NCBI GenBank assembly: GCA_020632695.1
Contig: JACKFB010000008.1
Location: 186,001-250,000 of the forward strand
From: Deltaproteobacteria bacterium
GTDB taxonomy: Bacteria > Myxococcota_A > UBA9042 > PHBI01 > JACKFB01
Length of the DNA stretch: 64,000 bases
Reading direction: 5' to 3'
The stretch's first letter is position 1; each line of letters begins with the position of its first letter. The notes beneath the pieces are model-generated. The model ran no database searches. It was not told the origin of the DNA and saw only the letters and a program-made list of their open reading frames with translations. Of this stretch, positions 1-9,196 are shown piece after piece. Made by a program: the position numbers and the translations under genes.

Positions 1-1295
1 ACCTGCCCGGCGAGCTCGAGGCCCGCACCGCTGGCGAGATCCCCGGCCTCGACTATCGCTTCACGGCGCGCTCGCTCGACGGCCTGGACGCTCAGGGCCA
101 CGGTTTCACGCTGCGGCTGCTGGAGGGCCGCACCTACAAGGTGACCTTCCGGCCCGACACCCCCGGCACGCCCCCCCACAGCTTCATCCTGGACGCCCAG
201 GACGTGGTGGACGGGCGCTACGACATCACGCTGCCCGCCCGCGCCGACTACGTGAGCTTCCAGCGCTTCGTGCGCCTGGGCTCGGCCGACCCGCTGCCGG
301 TGCCCGGAGCGCGCGTCGTGGTCGAGCTGCCCGACGGCCGCGCCCTGCCCGAGGTGACCACCGACGCCGAGAAGGGCTCCTTCGACGTCACGCTGCCGCC
401 GGGCACCGACGAGGTCCGGGTGCGCATCGAGGCGCCACAGGCCGGGCCGCTCTTCCCCGACTTCCAGTCCGAGTGGCTCGAGACCGCGCCCGAGGACGGC
501 GTCACGGCCATCACCATCCCGGCGCTGCCGCCCGGGCTCGAGGAGTTCGAGGCCGCGCTGCGCGTGGTGGCGCCGGGCGCCGACGGCGAGCTGGCCCCGG
601 TCAGCGGGCTCTCCCTGTCGATGTTCGGCAACCTCGAGGGGGGCAGCCTCCGGCGGTCGGCGACCACCGACGCGGACGGGGTCGCGCGCTTCACGGCGCT
701 GCCCGGCGCCTACGAGGTGCTGGTCAGCGTGCCGCCGGGGCTGGACGCCGGCGCCCGCGTGGCCAGGCTGAACCTGGCGGCCTCGAGCGGGTCGGGCGCC
801 GCGCCGACCACCGTCGCGCTCGAGCGGCGGGCGCTGCTGGGCGGCGTGGTGCGCGACGCGTCGCATCGGCCGGTGCAGGCCGGGACGGTGATCGCCACGC
901 TGCGCCCCGACAAGCGGCCGGGCGACACCCTGGTCGTCAGCACCGCGCCCTTCCAGGGCGTCATCGACAGCCAGGGGGGCTTCGCGCTGGAGGTGGATCC
1001 GGGCACCTACGACGTGCGCGTCGTGCCCGATCCCTACACGGGCGCGCCCACGGTGCGGCTGGCCGGCGTGGTGGTGTCCGGCCCGACGGCGTTGCCGGTG
1101 GACCTGCCCGCGCCTTCGCTGGCCCATCTCCAGGTGGTGGGCCCCGACGGCACGACGATCCCCGACGCCATCGTCGAGCTCTACCTCGGCGGCGTCGAGG
1201 GGCCCGACGACGCCTCGGGCCCGCCTCCGCTGCTGGTCAAGGGGACGACCGGCCCCGGGGGCACCGTCGACCTGCTCGTCCCCTACGCCCCGTGA
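1..1295 (+). CDS. C-terminal part of a protein with carboxypeptidase-regulatory/Ig-like repeats (5' end outside window)
   Basis: The frame that ends at the TGA at 1293-1295 is open back to the left edge of the window, so the true start lies upstream and about 431 residues are visible. The sequence is a series of beta-rich modules with the pattern of CarboxypepD_reg/SpaA-like folds (phrases such as VRDASHRPVQAGTV and LEVDPGTYDVRVVPDP recur, each ending in a G-x-Y-D/E-V-x-V strand). Such modules form extracytoplasmic stalks or adhesin-like surfaces. No enzyme motif is visible. The stop overlaps the next gene by four bases (GTGA), which suggests translational coupling. The specific function is unknown; surface or periplasmic location is inferred only from the fold. 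Confidence 0.75.
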   Translation, partial: LPGELEARTAGEIPGLDYRFTARSLDGLDAQGHGFTLRLLEGRTYKVTFRPDTPGTPPHSFILDAQDVVDGRYDITLPARADYVSFQRFVRLGSADPLPVPGARVVVELPDGRALPEVTTDAEKGSFDVTLPPGTDEVRVRIEAPQAGPLFPDFQSEWLETAPEDGVTAITIPALPPGLEEFEAALRVVAPGADGELAPVSGLSLSMFGNLEGGSLRRSATTDADGVARFTALPGAYEVLVSVPPGLDAGARVARLNLAASSGSGAAPTTVALERRALLGGVVRDASHRPVQAGTVIATLRPDKRPGDTLVVSTAPFQGVIDSQGGFALEVDPGTYDVRVVPDPYTGAPTVRLAGVVVSGPTALPVDLPAPSLAHLQVVGPDGTTIPDAIVELYLGGVEGPDDASGPPPLLVKGTTGPGGTVDLLVPYAP

Positions 1296-1978
1296 GCGGC
1301 ATCGAAGCGCGGGAGCGGCGGGTCGTCGTCGGGGTGCTGGTGGGCGCGCTGGGTGGCGCGCTGGTGCTGGGGCGGGAGGCGATGCCCTGGAGCGTGGCGC
1401 TGGCGGCGGCGGTGCTGGCGTGGGCGGCCTGGGGGCGCTTCGAGCGTGGGCGGCTGGGCGCGCGCGTGCTGCGTGGGCTGCGCGCCGTGTGGCTGCAGCT
1501 CCCGGGGGCGGAGCCCGATGGTGACGACGAGCGAGGGCCCATCCGGGTGCACGACGGGATGCAGCCGCTGACGATCCGGCTGTCGCGGCGCGGCACCGTG
1601 CTGGGTGCGGTCATCACGACGCCCGCGGGCGCGCTGCCAGTGGCCTTCCGGGTGTGGCCGCGCGACGCGCCGCGACCGGGGCTCGGCGACGAGGGAGCGG
1701 GGGTCGGCGGTCCGCCGGTGGAGCGCGCGCCCTTCCTCGAGTCCAGGCTGGGCGGGATGTGGCGGGCCGAGAGCTCCGACGAGGCGATGGCCGACGGCGT
1801 GCTGGACGCCGACCTGACCGCCGCGCTGCTGGTGGTGGCGCGGGAGGCCGGGGGAGGCTTCGGCGGTCTCACCTTCGACGGTCAGCGGCTGGGCATCCAC
1901 CTGACCGGCCCGGTGGTCACCGACCCCGGGCGGGCCACCCAGCTCGCGCGGGCGTTGTGGCAGGCCGCGCTGCCCTGA
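1292..1978 (+). CDS. Small membrane-anchored hypothetical protein (228 aa)
   Basis: I chose GTG at 1292 because it overlaps the previous stop as GTGA and gives a hydrophobic N-terminus. Residues about 12-45 form two closely spaced hydrophobic stretches (VVVGVLVGALGGALVLG and WSVALAAAVLAWAAW), so a short membrane hairpin anchors a soluble domain of about 170 residues. The soluble part has alternating strands but no motif I recognise. The tight coupling to the upstream repeat protein suggests a shared role at the cell envelope. A longer reading from further upstream in this frame would be a shadow of the upstream gene. Confidence 0.6.
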   Translation: MSGIEARERRVVVGVLVGALGGALVLGREAMPWSVALAAAVLAWAAWGRFERGRLGARVLRGLRAVWLQLPGAEPDGDDERGPIRVHDGMQPLTIRLSRRGTVLGAVITTPAGALPVAFRVWPRDAPRPGLGDEGAGVGGPPVERAPFLESRLGGMWRAESSDEAMADGVLDADLTAALLVVAREAGGGFGGLTFDGQRLGIHLTGPVVTDPGRATQLARALWQAALP

Positions 1979-2021
1979 GCGAGCGAGCGCTGACCGGCGG
2001 CAGCGCGTGGCCTCGCGACCC

Positions 2022-2050
2022 TTGCCACGCGTGCGCGTGGTGACTACAAC
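2022..2050 (+). promoter_or_regulatory. Candidate sigma-70-type promoter for trxB
   Basis: TTGCCA at 2022-2027 and TACAAC at 2045-2050 are separated by exactly 17 bases and lie about 37 bases before the trxB start. The two hexamers match the -35/-10 consensus at most positions. This is a visual match only. Confidence 0.4.
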
Positions 2051-2086
2051 CAGCCACCGACATCCGCCCCACACAGGGAGAAAGCG

Positions 2087-3052
2087 ATGACCGCGGCCCC
2101 GACCGGCGACCAACCCACCGTCCATCCTCTCATCATCATCGGCTCCGGGCCGGCCGGCTTGACCGCCGCCATCTACGCGGCGCGCGCCAACCTGGCGCCG
2201 CTGGTCTTCGAGGGCATCCAGCCCGGCGGTCAGCTCACCATCACCACCGAGGTCGAGAACTTCCCGGGCTTCCCCGAGGGGATCATGGGCCCCGAGCTGA
2301 TGGACATCATGCGCCAGCAGGCCCAGCGCTTCGGCAGCACGCACGCCTACGAGATGGTCGACAAGGTGGACCTCAGCGAGCGGCCCTTCCGGGTGTGGGT
2401 GGACGGCAAGGAGTTCCGCAGCCACGCGCTCATCATCGCCACCGGCGCGTCGGCCCGTTGGCTGGGGCTGGCCGAGGAGACGCGCTACCAGGGCCGCGGC
2501 GTGTCGACCTGCGCGACCTGCGACGGCTTCTTCTACCGCGGCAAGGAGATCTTCGTGGTCGGCGGCGGCGACTCGGCGATGGAGGAGGCCCACTTCCTCA
2601 CCCGCTTCGCCTCGAAGGTGAAGATCGTCCACCGGCGCGACAGCTTCCGCGCCTCGAAGATCATGCAGCAGCGCGTGCTGGACAACCCGAAGATCGAGCC
2701 GCTCTGGAACAAGCACATCGTCGGCTACCTGGGCGACGAGGTCATCACCGGCGCCACCCTCGAAGACACGGTGACCGGCGAGCGCCAGGACATGCCCATC
2801 GACGGCATCTTCATCGCCATCGGGCACATCCCCAACACCGGCTTCCTGGACGGGCAGATCGCCCTGGACGAGCACGGCTACGTGCTGCTGAACGGCCCCA
2901 CCGGGACCAACGTCGAGGGGGTCTTCGCCTGCGGCGACGTGGCCGACACGCGCTACCGGCAGGCCATCACCGCGGCGGGCACGGGCTGCCAGGCGGCCAT
3001 GGACGCCGAGAAGTGGTTGGAGGCCCAGGGGATCGAGTCCGGTGCCGACTGA
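2087..3052 (+). CDS. trxB: Thioredoxin-disulfide reductase
   Basis: This flavoenzyme transfers electrons from NADPH through FAD to thioredoxin in the cytoplasm. At 321 aa it has the usual length of the low-molecular-weight bacterial type. The FAD-binding motif IIGSGPAGLTAA is near residue 17, the redox-active CATC pair is at about residues 142-145, the NADPH-binding GGGDSAMEEA motif follows directly, and the C-terminal FAD motif reads GVFACGDVAD. ATG at 2087 follows a purine-rich GGGAGAAAG ribosome-binding site. Its end overlaps a Rieske gene by 11 bases, so the two are probably co-translated. Confidence 0.97.
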   Translation: MTAAPTGDQPTVHPLIIIGSGPAGLTAAIYAARANLAPLVFEGIQPGGQLTITTEVENFPGFPEGIMGPELMDIMRQQAQRFGSTHAYEMVDKVDLSERPFRVWVDGKEFRSHALIIATGASARWLGLAEETRYQGRGVSTCATCDGFFYRGKEIFVVGGGDSAMEEAHFLTRFASKVKIVHRRDSFRASKIMQQRVLDNPKIEPLWNKHIVGYLGDEVITGATLEDTVTGERQDMPIDGIFIAIGHIPNTGFLDGQIALDEHGYVLLNGPTGTNVEGVFACGDVADTRYRQAITAAGTGCQAAMDAEKWLEAQGIESGAD

Positions 3053-3416
3053 CGAGGCCGCGCCGACGGTGCGCCTCCGCTTCAGGGGCCTGGGCCCCGG
3101 GCGCACCCGCCTGTTCCCCTTCGAGCGGGATGGCGAACGCCTCACCGGAATCCTGGTCGACGCCAGCGGCGAACCCCGCGCCTACGTCAACCGCTGCCCC
3201 CACGTCACCTACTCGCTGGACATGGGCGACGGCGACGTCATGGACGCCACCCGCAAGTTCCTCCTCTGCCACTCCCACGGCGCCATGTTCCTCCCCGAAT
3301 CGGGCGAGTGCTTCTGGGGCCCCGTAGTCGGCAAGTCCCTCGAACCCCTCCCCTGCCGCCTCGATGGCGACGACGTCATCGTCACCATCACCCCCGAGCC
3401 CCCCGACTGGCCCTAG
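3042..3416 (+). CDS. Rieske [2Fe-2S] domain protein
   Basis: A single-domain Rieske ferredoxin-like protein of 124 aa. The two cluster-binding boxes are visible as C-P-H (NRCPHVTYSL, about residue 52) and C-H-S-H-G (LLCHSHGAMF, about residue 77), giving two Cys and two His ligands. There is no signal peptide or membrane segment, so it is a soluble cytoplasmic protein of the type found as oxygenase ferredoxin components or electron carriers. GTG at 3042 lies inside the end of trxB, suggesting translational coupling and a possible redox link. The partner enzyme cannot be identified here. Confidence 0.85.
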   Translation: MPTDEAAPTVRLRFRGLGPGRTRLFPFERDGERLTGILVDASGEPRAYVNRCPHVTYSLDMGDGDVMDATRKFLLCHSHGAMFLPESGECFWGPVVGKSLEPLPCRLDGDDVIVTITPEPPDWP

Positions 3417-3589
3417 CAGGCAGCCGCCCCCGACCCACCGAGATCGCGGGCGCCGGCAGCGGCGAGCGAGCGCGCGGTGGGCAAGGAGCGAGGGAGGGCG
3501 CGCGGAGGCGGGCTCCAGGCCCGCCGCACAAGCGACCCGACCGAGCGACGCCGCCCACCGCGTGCGTAGCCGCCGCTGACGGTGCCTCG

Positions 3590-4105
3590 CTACTTGGAGC
3601 GGCCGCCCTGCTCCGCCACAGACAACCCACCCTCCTCGAGCAGCTGGTGCTTGCGGATGCGCTGCATGTCGCGGGTGAAGCTCGGCAGCGGGTGCTTGCC
3701 GCTGTCCATGCGGATGGCGTCGCAGGGGCACGCCTCCTCACAGAACCCGCAGTAGATGCAGACCAGCAGGTCGATCTCGAAGCTGACGGGGTACTTCTCC
3801 ACGCGGTCGTCGTCGTGCTCGCCAGCCACGATGTGGATGCAGTTGGCCGGGCAGGCGGTCGAGCAGAGCATGCAGGCGACGCAGCGCACCGTGCCGTCCT
3901 CGCGCCGCATCAGGCGGTGGCGGCCGCGGAAGCGCTCGGGGTACTTGCGGCGCACCTCGGGGTACTCGCGGGTGGCGACGTCCTCGCGGGTGAGCAGGTT
4001 CTTGGTGAGCTGACGGAAGGTGATCGCCAGGCCGCGGCCGACCTCCTTGACGTAGGTCTTCTCCCAGAAATCGAGCTCGCGGCGGCGGACGGTGACTGTG
4101 GCCAT
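3590..4105 (-). CDS. nuoI: NADH-quinone oxidoreductase subunit I
   Basis: NuoI carries the two [4Fe-4S] clusters (N6a and N6b) that pass electrons from the peripheral arm towards NuoB. Both ferredoxin boxes are complete: CVACMLCSTACPANCIHI and CIYCGFCEEACPCDAIRM. The length of 171 aa is normal. It is the last gene of a minus-strand complex I run and lies 8 bases after nuoH. The region 3417-3589 between it and the convergent Rieske gene holds no gene or clear terminator that I can see. Confidence 0.95.
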   Translation of the reverse strand: MATVTVRRRELDFWEKTYVKEVGRGLAITFRQLTKNLLTREDVATREYPEVRRKYPERFRGRHRLMRREDGTVRCVACMLCSTACPANCIHIVAGEHDDDRVEKYPVSFEIDLLVCIYCGFCEEACPCDAIRMDSGKHPLPSFTRDMQRIRKHQLLEEGGLSVAEQGGRSK

Positions 4106-4113
4106 GCGGACGA

Positions 4114-5229
4114 CTACCTCGTCAGGAAGAGCACGAACGCGGTGATGGCCACGTTCGCGAGCGAGAGCGGGAGCAGGTACACCCAGCCGAGGTGCATGAG
4201 CTGGTCATAGCGGAAGCGCGGCAGCGTCCAGCGGATGGTCATCTGCAGGAGCACCAGGAGCACCACCTTGAAGAGGAAGGCGGCGACCGAGAGCCAGGTG
4301 GCCAGGCTGGCGATGACCGGCTGGCCGGCCGCGGTCAGCTCGATGGGCAGGCCCGGGATGTGCCAGCCGCCGAGGAACATGGTGGCGCCGAGCGCGGCGA
4401 CGACGACGATGCCGATGAACTCACCGAGGCTGAACACCGCGAAGCCCATCGAGGAGTACTCGGTGAAGTACCCGGCGGCCAGCTCGGACTCGGCCTCGGG
4501 CAGGTCGAAGGGGGCGCGCTTGGTCTCGGCGATGGAGGCGGCCAGGAAGAAGATGAAGGCGAAGGGCTGGGTGATGATGCCCCACTTGGGGATGAAGCCG
4601 AGGAAGTAGGCGTTCTGGAAGCCCGTCGCCGCGTCGTAGCCGGCCTGGGCCCAGATGATGTCGTTGAGGTTGAGGCTGCCGTAGATCATGAAGATGCCGA
4701 CCAGGTTCAGCCCCAGCGTCACCTCGTAGCTGACCATCTGGGCCGCCGTGCGCAGGCCGCCGAGCAGCGAGAAGGCCGAACGTGAGGCCCAGGCCCCCAG
4801 CGTCGAGCCGTATACCGAGAGCGACGCGATGGCGAAGACCACCAGCACGCCGGCGTCCAGGTCGGCCATCAGGAAGAAGTTGTCGCCTTCGGCGCCGGGG
4901 ACCGGGCCGGGGCCGAAAGGGATGACCACCCACATGAGCAGGGCCGGGATGAAGGCCAGCCCGGGGGCCAGGCGGTGCAGCCAGGTGTCGGCGTGGGGCG
5001 GGTCGAAGGTCTCCTTCAGCAGCACCTTCACCGGGTCGGCGATGAGCTGGCCGACGAAGGCCGACAGCGGGTTCTTGCCGAACACGAAGGCGCGGTTGGG
5101 GCCCGTGCGGTTCTGCATCAGCGCCGACTGCTTGCGCTCGATGAGGGTCAGCAGGGTGGCGAGCACCATGACGAAGCCCAGCACGATGGCGGCGAACTTC
5201 AGCAGCGCGGCCAGGATGACCATGAGCAT
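4114..5229 (-). CDS. nuoH: NADH-quinone oxidoreductase subunit H
   Basis: A 371-aa integral membrane protein with about eight hydrophobic helices. It is the membrane subunit next to the quinone-binding cavity. Family signatures are visible: LIERKQSALMQNRTGPNRA near residue 30, and the loop AFIFFLAASIAETKRAPFDLPEAESEL with FTEYSSMGF after it. It follows nuoG by three bases and precedes nuoI by eight, so the three are one transcription unit. Confidence 0.96.
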   Translation of the reverse strand: MLMVILAALLKFAAIVLGFVMVLATLLTLIERKQSALMQNRTGPNRAFVFGKNPLSAFVGQLIADPVKVLLKETFDPPHADTWLHRLAPGLAFIPALLMWVVIPFGPGPVPGAEGDNFFLMADLDAGVLVVFAIASLSVYGSTLGAWASRSAFSLLGGLRTAAQMVSYEVTLGLNLVGIFMIYGSLNLNDIIWAQAGYDAATGFQNAYFLGFIPKWGIITQPFAFIFFLAASIAETKRAPFDLPEAESELAAGYFTEYSSMGFAVFSLGEFIGIVVVAALGATMFLGGWHIPGLPIELTAAGQPVIASLATWLSVAAFLFKVVLLVLLQMTIRWTLPRFRYDQLMHLGWVYLLPLSLANVAITAFVLFLTR

Positions 5230-5232
5230 CGG

Positions 5233-6852
5233 TCAGGCCTCCGTCGGGGCAGCGGGGGGAGCGGCCTGGGGCAGCGTGGGCGGTTCGGCCGGGGCCACCC
5301 CCTCGCCGAGCTTCATGCCGTAGGGCGCGAGACCCTGCCAGGTCATGCCCGCGAAGCCGGGCACCGTGCGGGCCACCTCGGCGAAGACATCCTCTGGCCG
5401 CACGAAGGAGATCGTGTGGCCCATCAGCTCGGCCAGCTTCATCGCGTAGTAGCCGTACGACTTGCAGCTCGCCGCCGCGTTCACGGCCTGCTCGAGGCGC
5501 TGGACCATCCCCTCGAAGTTGGTGAAGGTGCCGACCTTCTCGAAGTGCGTGCGCGCCGGCAGGAAGGTCGTGGCCATCTTCCACAGCGGCGTCTGGAAGG
5601 CCGAGACCACCACGCGCCGCGGGACCCGCTCGAGCTTCTCGAGGCCGGCCTCATCGAGGGCGTGCTGGTCGCCGAAGACCAGCAGGGCCTCGAGGCCCGC
5701 GGTGTCCAACGCCGAGAGGGGCGCCGCCTTCAGCCCGGCGGCCTCGAAGATGGCCTCGACGCCGGCGCGGTTCGGGTTCTTGTCGGCCATGCGCAGGATC
5801 TCGTCGGCGGTGCCGTCGGCGCGCCCGCCCAGGTAGATCCGCGCGCCGGCGAGCGGCCCGCGGAGGAGCTCAGCCACCAGCCAGGCGTCCTCGTTGGTGA
5901 ACCAGGGCGTCGCGACCACCCCGATCTTCTGGCGCTGGGCCACCGCGCCCAGCTCCAGGGCCGCGGCCTCGATGGCCTCCACGTTGGTCACCACGCGGCG
6001 CTTGCCCTCGACCTGGGCGGCGGGGCCCTCCATGCGCGGCAGCGCCTGGTAGTCGCGGTAGGCCAGGCGCCCCTCGTCGCACATCCACCAGTCGTTGACG
6101 CGCGGGTTGTGCAGCGGCTTGGTGCGGCGCGGCACGTTCTCGAAGACGTCCGTGCGCGTCTTGCAGCCCCGGCTGCACTCCGGGCACACGCCGTCCGACG
6201 ACTGCAGCATCCACACCCGCGTGCGGAACCGGAAGTCCACGCTGGTGAGCGCGCCCACCGGGCAGATGTCCACGGTGTTGCCGGCGTAGGGGTTGTCGAG
6301 CTGCTTGCCCGGGAACGTGGTGATCTCCGAGTGCTCGCCTCGGTTGACGATCTCGAGCTGCGTCTCCTTGGCGACCTCGTCGCAGAAGCGGATGCAGCGG
6401 GTGCACAGGATGCAGCGCTCGGCGTCCAGCACCACGTCGGGACCCAGGCGCTTCACCTTCGGCTTGTGCACCTTCTTGTGGGCCAGCCGGCTCGGCGTCG
6501 CCGAATACTTGAAGTAGTGGTCCTGGAGCACGCACTCGCCGGCCTGGTCGCAGATCGGGCAGTCGACCGGGTGGTTGAGCAGGATGAACTCGAGCACCGC
6601 CTTGCGGGTCTTGACGATCTCGGGGCTCTGGGTCGAGACCTCCATGTCGTCCATGCACTCGGCGTAGCAGGCCGGCGTGGGCTTGGGCGCCTTGTTGGTG
6701 TCGACCAGGCACATGCGGCAGTTCGCCGGCTTGGTCAGCCCCGGGTGGTAGCAGAAGGTGGGGATGTCGATCCCGACCTTCCTGGCCGCGTCGAGGATGG
6801 TGGTCCCGCGCTCGACCGTCACCTCGCGCCCGTCGATCTTCAGTGTCGGCAT
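5233..6852 (-). CDS. nuoG: NADH-quinone oxidoreductase subunit G
   Basis: The 539-aa iron-sulfur subunit of the NADH-oxidising arm. The N-terminal [2Fe-2S] ferredoxin domain has CYHPGLTKPANCRMC and a later ACYAEC. A His-Cys cluster motif HPVDCPICDQAGEC is followed by two ferredoxin-type sites (CILCTRCIRFCDE and DICPVGAL). A further four-Cys motif (VCPECSRGC, with DEGR downstream) fits the additional N7 cluster seen in some NuoG. The molybdopterin-like C-terminal region is short, as in compact NuoG proteins. The last ~25 residues are rich in Ala and Pro. Confidence 0.94.
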   Translation of the reverse strand: MPTLKIDGREVTVERGTTILDAARKVGIDIPTFCYHPGLTKPANCRMCLVDTNKAPKPTPACYAECMDDMEVSTQSPEIVKTRKAVLEFILLNHPVDCPICDQAGECVLQDHYFKYSATPSRLAHKKVHKPKVKRLGPDVVLDAERCILCTRCIRFCDEVAKETQLEIVNRGEHSEITTFPGKQLDNPYAGNTVDICPVGALTSVDFRFRTRVWMLQSSDGVCPECSRGCKTRTDVFENVPRRTKPLHNPRVNDWWMCDEGRLAYRDYQALPRMEGPAAQVEGKRRVVTNVEAIEAAALELGAVAQRQKIGVVATPWFTNEDAWLVAELLRGPLAGARIYLGGRADGTADEILRMADKNPNRAGVEAIFEAAGLKAAPLSALDTAGLEALLVFGDQHALDEAGLEKLERVPRRVVVSAFQTPLWKMATTFLPARTHFEKVGTFTNFEGMVQRLEQAVNAAASCKSYGYYAMKLAELMGHTISFVRPEDVFAEVARTVPGFAGMTWQGLAPYGMKLGEGVAPAEPPTLPQAAPPAAPTEA

Positions 6853-6956
6853 CGTGCCCTACCCGTCCCGCCGCACGCCCCGGGGGGAGCGTCCGGGCAT
6901 GCGCCTGATTGCTGCGTCCGCTGTGGGCGGCGTGGTCGCCCGCGTCATCGCCGGCA

Positions 6957-8234
6957 TCATCGATCGATCTCGCCGCCGATCATGTTGATCGTGTCGAAGG
7001 TGGGGATGATGTCCGCCAGCAGCGCCCCGCGCGTCATCGCTCGCAGCCCCTGCATCAGCGCGAAGCACGGCGGGCGCACCTTCACGCGCCAGGGGCGGCC
7101 GCTGCCGTCGCTGACCACATAGAACCCGACCTCGCCGTTGCCGCCCTCGACGTAGCCGTACACCTCGCCCGAGGGGACGCGCACGCCCTCCATGATCAGC
7201 TTGAAGTGGGCGATCATGCCCTCGATGGTGTTGTAGACGGCGTCCTTGGGCGGCAGCACCACCTTCCAGTCGCCCACCGAGATGGGGCCGGGCTCCATCT
7301 GGGCGAAGCACTGGGCGATGATGCGCCACGACTGGCGCATCTCCTCGAGCCGCACGAGGTAGCGGTCGTAGTTGTCGCCGCTGGTGCCCACCGGCACGTC
7401 GAACTCGACGCGGTCGTAGAGCAGGTACGGCGCGTAGGTGCGCACGTCGTAGTCCACGCCGGTCGAGCGCAGGCACGGCCCGGTGAAGCCCAGGTCGATG
7501 GCGTCGGCGGCCGCGATGGCGCCCACGCCGGCCATGCGGTCGTAGAAGATGCGGTTGCGCGTCAACAGCTTGTCGACGTCCACCACCAGCTTCTCGACCT
7601 GCTTGCGCGCGTTGTCGACCGACTCCTCCCAGCCCGCCGGGATGTCGGCGTTCAGGCCGCCGACGCGGGTGTACGCCGTGGTCAGCCGCGCGCCGGTCAG
7701 CTCTTCGATGCGGTCCCAGACGATCTCGCGCGCCTGGATGCCGTACAGGAAGGGCGTGAACCCGCCGAGTTCCAGGGCGCCCGCCGACACGGCGGTCAGG
7801 TGGTCGCTGATGCGGCTGAGCTCGCAGGCGATCATGCGGATGTACTGGCACCGGTCGGGCGTGGTGATGCCGAGCGCCTTCTCGACGGTCATCGACCACC
7901 CGACGTTGTTGCACAGCGGCGACACGTAGTTGAGGCGGTCGGTGTAGGGCAGCACCTGGTTGTAGGTGCACACCTCGCTCATCTTCTCGAAGCCGCGGTG
8001 CAGGTAGCCGATGTGGGGGTCGATCTCGACCACCGTCTCGCCGTCCAGCGTCAGCTCGAAGCGCACCGTGCCATGGGTCGCCGGGTGCGAGGGGCCCATG
8101 TTGATGGTGTAGTACTCGGTGTGCAGGTGGTCGTCGGGCGACGCGTGCGGGTGCAGGTTGCCCTTGCCCGGTGACGGGCGCTTGTCCCACTCCGGGTCGC
8201 GGATGTGGTCGGGGCGCGGCAGGTGGGTCGCCAT
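6957..8234 (-). CDS. nuoD: NADH-quinone oxidoreductase subunit D
   Basis: The 49-kDa-type subunit that forms the quinone site with NuoB. Conserved segments include MGPSHPATHGTVRFEL, HIGYLHRGFEKM, and the C-terminal DIIPTFDTINMIGGEIDR. Length is 425 aa, with an extra charged N-terminus of about 35 residues before the canonical region. It starts three bases after nuoC ends, and 104 bases separate it from nuoG; I see no gene in that gap. Confidence 0.96.
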   Translation of the reverse strand: MATHLPRPDHIRDPEWDKRPSPGKGNLHPHASPDDHLHTEYYTINMGPSHPATHGTVRFELTLDGETVVEIDPHIGYLHRGFEKMSEVCTYNQVLPYTDRLNYVSPLCNNVGWSMTVEKALGITTPDRCQYIRMIACELSRISDHLTAVSAGALELGGFTPFLYGIQAREIVWDRIEELTGARLTTAYTRVGGLNADIPAGWEESVDNARKQVEKLVVDVDKLLTRNRIFYDRMAGVGAIAAADAIDLGFTGPCLRSTGVDYDVRTYAPYLLYDRVEFDVPVGTSGDNYDRYLVRLEEMRQSWRIIAQCFAQMEPGPISVGDWKVVLPPKDAVYNTIEGMIAHFKLIMEGVRVPSGEVYGYVEGGNGEVGFYVVSDGSGRPWRVKVRPPCFALMQGLRAMTRGALLADIIPTFDTINMIGGEIDR

Positions 8235-8237
8235 GGC

Positions 8238-8738
8238 CTACTCCAGGTCGCTCGAGAGCGTCGGCATGGGCATGAGCGGCTGGTAGCCGCGCTGCGGGTA
8301 GTCCTTGCGCAGCGCATGCCCCTCGAACTCCTCGTAGGTGAGGATGCGGCGGAGATCGGGGTGCCCGTCGAAGACGATGCCGTACATGTCCCACGCCTCG
8401 CGCTCGAACCAGTCGACGCCCTTCCAGACGCCGGTGAGGCTGGGGACGCGCAGGTCGGCCTCGTCGAGCTGGACCTTCAGGCGGACCCGGTGGCGCTTGA
8501 CCAGGCTCATGAGGTGGTAGACGACCTCGAAACGCGGCTCGCGCCAGCCGAGGTAGTCCACGCCGCACACGTCCACGGGCAGGTTGAACTGCATCGCGTC
8601 GTCGTGCTTGAGGAAGCGCGCCACCTCCAGCAGGTGCTCGCGGCGCAGCACCACCGTGTCGTCGCCGCGCCAGTCGTGGCTGGAGACGACCGCGTCGGGG
8701 AAGCGGGCGATGATGGCCTGGACGACGGCCTGACTCAT
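8238..8738 (-). CDS. nuoC: NADH-quinone oxidoreductase subunit C
   Basis: A 166-aa 30-kDa-type subunit of the complex I peripheral arm. The signature is WFEREAWDMYGIVFDGHPDLRRIL, followed by GHALRKDYP. I chose ATG at 8738 because the protein begins MSQAVVQAIIARFPDAV with a GGGGA ribosome-binding site just upstream; the longer open frame reading back towards 9215 is only the shadow of nuoA. It is directly preceded by nuoA with no nuoB between them. Confidence 0.95.
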   Translation of the reverse strand: MSQAVVQAIIARFPDAVVSSHDWRGDDTVVLRREHLLEVARFLKHDDAMQFNLPVDVCGVDYLGWREPRFEVVYHLMSLVKRHRVRLKVQLDEADLRVPSLTGVWKGVDWFEREAWDMYGIVFDGHPDLRRILTYEEFEGHALRKDYPQRGYQPLMPMPTLSSDLE

Positions 8739-8779
8739 GGAGGGGACTCCGTGGGGAGGAGCGGCGGGCGGGGGGACGG

Positions 8780-9163
8780 TCAGTCCCAGCTCATCGCGCC
8801 GCGCTTGTATTCGTAGAACAGGCCCAGGGCCAGGATGACCAGGAACGCGGCCATCGAGCCGAAGGCGGTGGCGGCGAAGCCCGGGTCCGCGAGGAAGCCG
8901 TTGTAGTTCACCGCCCACGGGTAGAGGAAGACAACCTCCAGGTCGAAGACCAGGAAGAGGATGGCGGTCATGTAGAACTTGACGCTGAACCGGTGCCGCG
9001 GGCTGTCGACGGGGTCGACGCCGGACTCGTAGGGGATGCCCTTGAGGCGGGTCGGACGCTTGGGGCCGAGCAGGCCGTTGGCCAGCAGGATCACGCCGGC
9101 CAGCACGACGACGATCATCGCGATGAGCAGGACCGGGATGTAGGGCTCGTAGATCTCGATCAT
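8780..9163 (-). CDS. nuoA: NADH-quinone oxidoreductase subunit A
   Basis: A 127-aa membrane subunit with three hydrophobic helices: an N-terminal segment around residues 8-30, a central one (MTAILFLVFDLEVVFLYPWAV) carrying the conserved acidic FDLEVVFLYPW motif, and a C-terminal one. The loop YESGVDPVDSPRHRFSVKFY carries the conserved YECG-like element, here with Ser in place of the usual Cys. It is the first gene of the nuo run. A good GGAGG ribosome-binding site lies at 9172-9176. Confidence 0.95.
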   Translation of the reverse strand: MIEIYEPYIPVLLIAMIVVVLAGVILLANGLLGPKRPTRLKGIPYESGVDPVDSPRHRFSVKFYMTAILFLVFDLEVVFLYPWAVNYNGFLADPGFAATAFGSMAAFLVILALGLFYEYKRGAMSWD

Positions 9164-9196
9164 GGGCGGCGCCTCCGGGGGCCCGAACGCGCGGCG

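Noticed and set aside
8739..8779. Hidden nuoB between nuoA and nuoC
   Set aside because: Only 41 bases are available and no NuoB motif is present in any frame nearby.
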